A stretch of 64,000 nucleotides of DNA from contig NC_072805.1 in NCBI RefSeq assembly GCF_028583425.1, positions 16,192,001 to 16,256,000 on the forward strand. Direction: 5' to 3'. The position numbers and the translations under genes are program-made. Origin of the DNA: Eublepharis macularius (lineage: Eukaryota; Chordata; Lepidosauria; Squamata; Eublepharidae). This document shows positions 58,881 to 64,000 of the stretch, piece after piece. The notes under the pieces are model-generated. The model was not told the origin of the DNA. It ran no database searches and saw only the letters and a list, made by a program, of their open reading frames with translations. Each line of letters begins with the position of its first letter. The stretch's first letter is position 1.

Positions 58881-58984
58881 TGGTGCCTGTATCTAACAGG
58901 TGAACACCTCAACGTACCCAATAATGTGAGCTCTAACCCACAAAAGCTTCTCCTGGAGTGAATTGTTTTCATTTTGCTGAGACA

Positions 58985-60290
58985 GGCTAATGCAGCCTCC
59001 CCCTCTGGAATTATCCTGGGGAGGAAGTATTTCAAGCCATCCATTGGGAATATGTCTCCAGGAGGGTTCCCCCCCCACCAGACTTGGGCTGGGCTGCCCG
59101 TCTTGCTTTCGTCTCTTCCACCACCATGGGGTCCTCCAAGATCTCACAGAGGGCAGGATGTCTGATGGGGCGACCAGTGTGTAAGGAATGTGTAAGGATA
59201 AGGGCTGTGCTGGGTGAAGGAGCCGGCAACGAAGACGGAAGGGAGGTGGGGAGGAACAGTGGAACAAACTGGGCAGGGAAAACCCACAATTATCCCTTCT
59301 CTCCCTTCTCTCTCTAAGCCAACTCCTAACTTTCAGTCACACAACTCATTTCTGTCATTCCGTTTTTGGAACTCCTCTGTGCATGATCCTTTCAAGACAC
59401 ACGGTCACCATTTTGTGTGAATCTGCCAACTGTATACTTTTCTAGCTTCCCTATGTGAAAAAAGAAACCGGGGTTTGTTGTGCCTTCATGTTCAGGCACA
59501 TAGAAACTTGAAAATACAAGGGCTGCCCCATTCATACCAAATGGCAACCACACATCCCGAGAGGACTGTGTGTGGGACGCGCTCCTGGCTGGCGAGGAAG
59601 ACGTGCCAGGAGGGAGGGAGAAACAGATAAAGAAGACTCGGCGCGACCAAGATAACCAACCAGGGACAGGGGTGTGTTGATAAAGGGGTTGAGGGTGGGC
59701 AGACAGGAGGCAGCTTGAGTCTCAATGATTTGGGAAGGGGGGGTCACCAGGACAGGATATGACCCCTTCTCTTTCTCCCATCTAAAAAGGAAGGAAGGGA
59801 GGGAAAGGCAGCAGCCCAGAGGGTGAGGTGGAAGCGAGGCTCTCTCCTTTCCCAGAGGATGCTGAGCACAGATGGCCCAGGAGATAAGCCTCTTTAATCT
59901 GCTTGGGCTCTTTTCAAAAGCCGGCTCAGTGCCTGCCGACCCAAAGGGCCAGGGAACCCTTCCAAGCCTGTCACCCACACCCCACTCCAAACCGACACAG
60001 CTCTCCAGACAGGCAGGCAAGCCGACTCAGATGTCCCAGCTATCAGGTCACCCTTGAAATGCTGCCATGTCCTAGACAGGTCAAGCAGGAGATGGCAGGT
60101 CTCAAAGAGTGGCTGTGCTCTCTCCTTCAGGGCACAGACCTTTGCCACTAGTCATGGTTCTTTTATGAATGAGATGGGTGCGGGGGGGGGGGGCTGTGCT
60201 AGGCAGAGCAGGGATTCTCTCTGCATACACATGGAAAGCAGACTCATGCAACTCTCGCCAACCAGGTTCCTAGGGCAGCCAAGAGCACAT
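58985..60290. other. SNRK-like upstream intron, unassigned
   Basis: No kinase N-lobe exon or well-defined repeat was found here despite long open frames such as minus 59532-60020. Confidence 0.4.
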
Positions 60291-60297
60291 GCAAATA

Positions 60298-60440
60298 TTG
60301 TCGAAGGCTTTCATGGCCAGCAGGACAACGTTGGTTGTTGTAGATTTTCTGGGATGTATGGCCGTGGTCTTGGCTGTGCCAATGCCAAGACCACAGCCAT
60401 ACAGCCCGGAAAATCTACAACAACCAGCACACGCAAAGCT
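60298..60440. mobile_element. Penelope-like element of the 38203 family, short inverted copy
   Basis: TTGTCGAAGGCTTTCATGGC and GGTTGTTGTAGATTTTCTGG face CAGCCCGGAAAATCTACAAC around GGCTGTGCCAATGCCAAGAC. The hammerhead part is deleted. Confidence 0.75.
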
Positions 60441-60544
60441 CAACAACAAAAGCTGTCATACAAACCATCTCTTGCATTTTTATCTTTCCTCTTCTTTCAA
60501 GGAGCTCAGGGAGGCATACATTGTTTATTTATTTTATTTAAAGG

Positions 60545-60670
60545 TGGGTTAGCTGTGTTAGACTGTCTGTAGCAGTAGAAAAGAGCAAGAATCCAGTAGC
60601 ACCTATAAGACTAACACAATTTGTGGTAGGGGATAAGCTTTCGTGAGCTACAGCTCACTTCTTCAGATCA
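60545..60670 (+). mobile_element. Penelope-like (family P variant) single arm
   Basis: GGTTAGCTGTGTTAGACTGT, ATCCAGTAGCACCTATAAGA and GATAAGCTTTCGTGAGCTAC. It resembles the version abundant in turtles and crocodilians. Confidence 0.75.
60639..60666 (-). ncRNA. Hammerhead-like core in the family-P variant
   Basis: On the minus strand: CTGAAGA, A, stem GTGAGC, loop TGTA, GCTCAC, GAAA. Stem II is six perfect pairs. Confidence 0.55.
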
Positions 60671-60689
60671 TTTGTTATTTTATTTACTT

Positions 60690-60980
60690 CATTTATACCT
60701 CCATCTTTCTCAAAGAGGAACCCAGCAGCTTATATTGTTTCCTTTTCTCCATTTAATCATCACAACAATTTTGTGAGGCAGGGTTTGGCTGTGTGCGTGT
60801 CACTTGCCTAGTCATCCAGTGAGCTTCCATGGCAGAGTGGAGATTCGAACCTGGATCTCCAAGATCCTACACTTGATTGGTTCTCAGTTCTCCTTTCCTC
60901 CCATTTTACCCTCACAACAACCCTGTGAGGTAGGAAGGCTGAGAGAATGTGACTGCTCCAAGGCCACCTAGCAAAATTCA
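60690..60980 (-). mobile_element. Two MIR-like SINE segments, minus
   Basis: TTTATACCTCCATCTTTCTC through CATGGCAGAGTGGAGATTCG, then a second core (TTACCCTCACAACAACCCTG) without its own head. Confidence 0.7.
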
Positions 60981-61096
60981 CGGCTTTTATTTTACAAACT
61001 AACATTAATGAACTGAAAACATATCACCATATAAAAAACGATGATAAAGAGCTAAGAAAGCAAAAACTAAACAAAACAAAAAGCCCCGCAAAGATA

Positions 61097-61900
61097 TTTG
61101 TGTGCGGTATGTGCCATCAAGTCACCTATGGCGACCCTATGAATGAAAGACTTCCAAAATTTCTTATCATTAACAGACTTGCTCAGATCTTGCAAACTGG
61201 AGACTGTGGCTTCCTTTATTGAGTCAAGCCATCTTGTTTTAGGTCTTCCTCTCTTCCTACTGCCTTCCTAGCCGGGAAGCGTAGTTTAGAAAGACGGAGC
61301 CAAAGGCTCTGCCAATTTCACCTCTCTACAGGAGGGTAGTTTAAAAAAACAGAGCTGGCAGAGATCTCTCTTCAGAGGGTTTGTTAATTTCATCTTCGCC
61401 TCCAAAAGGCTCTGTCAATTTCACCTCCCCTTTGGGAGGCGAAGATGAAATTAACAAGCCCTCTGAGGAGCGATCTCTGCCAGCTCTTTTTAAACTACCC
61501 TCCTGTGTAGAGAGGTCTTTTAAGACTACGCCTCCTGGCTAACATTGCCTTTCCCTACACTTGAGCATCCTTGTGTATAAGAGTGTAGAGAGACTCTCTC
61601 AGTAGTCATTACTTTTGTCTTCTTGATCTTCAGCAGTAATCCTGCATGGGCGCTTTCTCCTTTAACTTTTATCAGTAATCATTTCAAGTCTTTGCTATTT
61701 TCTGCCAGTAACATGGTGTCATCTGCATATCTCAAACTGTTAATGTTCCTTCCACCAATTTTTACTCCACCTTCTTCTAGATCTAATCCAGCTTTCCTTA
61801 TGATATGCTCTCCATAGAGGTCGAACAGGTAGGGAGATAATAGGCCTCCTTGTCTGACACCTTTGCCATCACTCAGGCCCCCAAAGCGGGTCACCTAATT
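61097..61900 (-). mobile_element. BovB (RTE) LINE 3' part, minus, interrupted by a foldback element
   Basis: The minus strand encodes GVRQGGLLSPYLFDLYGEHI and INSLRYADDTMLLAENSKDL (reverse transcriptase, 61690-61870) and the C-terminus WLDSIKEATVSSLQDLSKSV (61110-61250), with the foldback element between. The polymerase motif YADD is intact but the copy is partial. Confidence 0.9.
61265..61600. mobile_element. Foldback element inside BovB
   Basis: GGGTAGTTTAAAAAAACAGAGCTGGCAG pairs with CTGCCAGCTCTTTTTAAACTACCC (each quoted in part), and GAAGATGAAATTAACAAG pairs with its complement. Related pieces lie at 54462-54520, 54797-54890 and 63910-64000. Confidence 0.75.
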
Positions 61901-62455
61901 TGCAAATTGTACAAAGCATTTCCTAATTATGCCAACCGAGCACATTCACTGTACCTTTTCTGCCAACTGTTCTTTGACCTGCTCTTGGCAAATACCATGG
62001 CAAAGGGCTGGCAACAGCGGCGTGACCTTGCCCGATCGTGCTTGGGTACCAGCCTACCTTTTTTAGGAAGCGCCGCAAAGCTTACTGGGAGAGATTTCAC
62101 TGGCTGCTTCTTTTCCTACTGCTTCTGCTCCAACAGTGGACAGCTTTATATCCGCTCCTCAATTAATGTGGAACTAGAAGTTCCAAATGAAAGGGCGAGC
62201 GCTCTGTTCTTTCCCCCCAGAGTCTCCCTTGGCAACGACAGGCCAGAAACAAAGCCTCAGTCAGAAGTCAGTGCCAGCGGATCACGGCCCAACTCTAACC
62301 AAGTCCCATTCATTTACATGGGGTTTACTTCCAAGTAGGCTTGGTACCACAGCCTCTAAAACCCAGAATCTAGTTCCCAGCACTGCTGAGAAGCAAGAGG
62401 AACATTATGATTGGGAGGTTTTCTGTCCCCGTGCTTAGAAACTACACACAATGCA

Positions 62456-62560
62456 AAAGGAATTGTGTGTCTGTCATGTGCCATTGAGTTGCCTTCGATC
62501 TACGGTGAGCCTATGAATGAAAGACCTCCAAAATGTCCTATCATTAAGGTGGTTAAAATG
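62456..62560 (-). mobile_element. BovB 3' terminus fragment, minus
   Basis: GTGCCATTGAGTTGCCTTCG and CCTATGAATGAAAGACCTCC correspond to the BovB 3' end at 61110-61160. Confidence 0.7.
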
Positions 62561-62685
62561 TTTCTCCAAAAACCTCATCTAGCCACACTGCACAACAAGC
62601 CAAGCCATTGCAGCTGCTCATTCTTCCTGTAACAGTTCTCTTCCCAACGCAGTTTTCAGTCTTTGAATATGCTATTTATTGGGAG

Positions 62686-63080
62686 CAGGGCTTTTTTTCT
62701 GGGAGAAGAGGTGGTGGAACTCAGTGGGTTGCCAGCACAGAGGGTAGCTCCTGGCGGGAGGTGGTGCCCCTGGTACCACACGTGCAAAGTGCGCGCACGC
62801 TCCCAGGACCACACAATGATGTTACTTTGGGTCAGCTGGAACAAGAGTAGAGTTTTTTAAAGTTTATATCACCCTTGGCAAAAATGGTCACATGGCCGGT
62901 GGCCCCACCCGCTGATCTCCAGACAGAGGGGAGTTTAGACTGCCCTCTGCGCCGTGGCGCAGAGGGCAATCTAAACTCCCCTCTGTCTGGAGATCAGGGG
63001 GCGGGGCCACCGGCCATGTGACCATTTTCAAGAGGTGCCAGAACTCTGTTCCACCATGTTCCAGCGGAAAAAAAGCCCTG
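62686..63080. mobile_element. Non-autonomous hAT element, 395 bp, 8-bp target duplication
   Basis: The ends are CAGGGCTTTTTTTCTGGGAG and its near complement. ATTGGGAG flanks both sides (62678-62685, 63081-63088). The right half is a nearly perfect palindrome around GCCGTGGCGC (62890-63020). Confidence 0.9.
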
Positions 63081-63194
63081 ATTGGGAGTAATATTATTCT
63101 GCTTCTACATTGAAGTGCTCGAGGTCATTAACAAAAAACAGAAAGTACAGAAGCAGATAGAATACAGTACAATCGTTGGTAAAATGCCATCCAC

Positions 63195-63434
63195 CATAAG
63201 CCAGTTTGGTGTAGTGGTTAAGAGCGCAGGACTCTATTCTGGAGAACCGGTTTTGATTCCTCACTCCTCCACCTGAAGCCAGCTGGGTGACCTTGGGTCA
63301 GCCACAGCTCTCTCAGAGCTCTCTCAGCCCCATCCACCTCACAGGGTGTTTTGTTGTGGGGATAATAATAACATACTTTGTAAACTGCTCTGAGTGGATG
63401 TTAAGTCATCCTGAAGGGCGATATATAAATTGAA

Positions 63435-63468
<34 letters not shown>

Positions 63469-63470
63469 AA
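63195..63470 (+). mobile_element. MIR-like tRNA SINE, full length, plus, (GTT)n tail
   Basis: AGCCAGTTTGGTGTAGTGGT head, TTTTGATTCCTCACTCCTCC, GGGTGACCTTGGGTCAGCCA core, CCTGAAGGGCGATATATAAA and about 11 GTT units. The best-preserved copy in the window. Confidence 0.92.
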
Positions 63471-63474
63471 TGAT

Positions 63475-64000
63475 TATGAATTAAAAAAACACAAAATTTT
63501 CAGCCAGCTTTTAAAACAACCGTAGCACAGCAGGTCGAATTAAATCTAAAACCAACTAAAGGTCATACAAACCAATATAGCAATATAGCACTCTCAAGCC
63601 AACAGACTCTCTTTTTAAAACGTTTGCGACAGGAGCTGAAAATTGTTAGATGAAGGATCTAGAAGCAGAGAAAGGGAGAGGAAACTCTAGAGTGGGGCAG
63701 GGGAGTCGATGAGAAAGCCTCGCCCCTTGTAGTTATCTGCCTCACCTCAGAAGGACATGAAGAAGGGCCTGGGAAAAGGAATGCAGTGTGAGCAGGACAA
63801 ATAGGTGATGGGTGGCCCAGGTCCTCAACTCTACAGGGCTTCATAGCTTAAAACCAGTGTCTTGAATTGTGACCTGAAGTACAGCAGGAAGCCAGAGGTC
63901 TCTACAGGAGACATCTGACATGTGAAGAACATGTGTCAGGAGAGGCAATGTTAGCCGGGAAGGGTAGTTTTAAAAGATAGAGTCGGCGGCAGGGCAACGG
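63475..64000. other. Intron sequence and truncated foldback element at the window end
   Basis: Unassigned sequence to about 63905, then ACATCTGACATGTGAAGAAC and TTAGCCGGGAAGGGTAGTTT, the left part of the 61265-type element, cut by the window edge. Confidence 0.5.

Noticed and set aside
61679-61894. Host gene with a reverse transcriptase domain
   Set aside because: It is a partial BovB LINE copy.
63195-63300. tRNA gene candidates at SINE heads
   Set aside because: A- and B-box-like sequences belong to MIR-like SINEs; no clover-leaf with anticodon arm is complete.
57600-64000. Kinase N-lobe exons of the SNRK-like gene
   Set aside because: I looked for the SNRK N-lobe and activation-loop peptides on the minus strand and found none; they must lie beyond the window.

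Overview
This window is vertebrate nuclear DNA, most likely from a squamate reptile (lizard or gecko). It has intron-containing genes with canonical splice sites, one CpG-island promoter, and a repeat set typical of squamates: BovB, 5S-rRNA-headed SINEs with a BovB-like tail, L2/CR1 LINEs, MIR-like tRNA SINEs, Penelope-like elements, hAT/Harbinger-type elements and a Helitron. The species cannot be fixed from the sequence.

Three protein-coding genes are supported, all transcribed from the minus strand, so transcription runs from high to low coordinates. (1) A SNRK-family kinase gene (SNRK paralogue), 56932 to 52068, has its last four coding exons here; the N-lobe exons lie beyond 64000. (2) LCAT, 42490 to 24057, is complete in six coding exons and predicts 447 residues with the Ser/Asp/His triad. 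(3) MATCAP1 (KIAA0895L), 12870 to 2484, is complete in six coding exons and predicts 467 residues with the zinc motif HEIGTH; a CpG island at about 17460-18240 carries its probable non-coding first exon. The three genes have no shared pathway: LCAT esterifies cholesterol on lipoproteins, MATCAP1 removes the C-terminal tyrosine of alpha-tubulin, and the kinase is AMPK-related. In human, MATCAP1 and LCAT both lie on 16q22.1 but far apart, and no SNRK gene lies beside them.

Most of the remaining sequence is layered transposon debris. LCAT, about 4 kb in human, is about 18.4 kb here because its introns are filled with repeats. The striking feature is the number of foldback (palindromic) elements. 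Two Penelope-like families occur as head-to-head inverted copies, and several arms carry a hammerhead-ribozyme-like core. Others are MITEs with 3-bp target duplications (one nested inside another), hAT elements with 8-bp duplications, and SINEs joined head to head. A 486-bp Helitron interrupts one Penelope-like hairpin exactly between A and T. An L1 fragment is flanked by a direct repeat of about 101 bp.

Layout: 1-2.4 kb, hAT-like repeats and intergenic DNA; 2.5-18.2 kb, MATCAP1; 18.3-24 kb, intergenic DNA with nested hairpins; 24-42.5 kb, LCAT; 42.5-48.7 kb, intergenic DNA with 5S SINEs, the Helitron and nested MITEs; 48.7-57 kb, SNRK-like 3' half; 57-64 kb, repeat-rich SNRK-like intron. No CRISPR array, rRNA gene, intact tRNA gene or retrovirus was seen.
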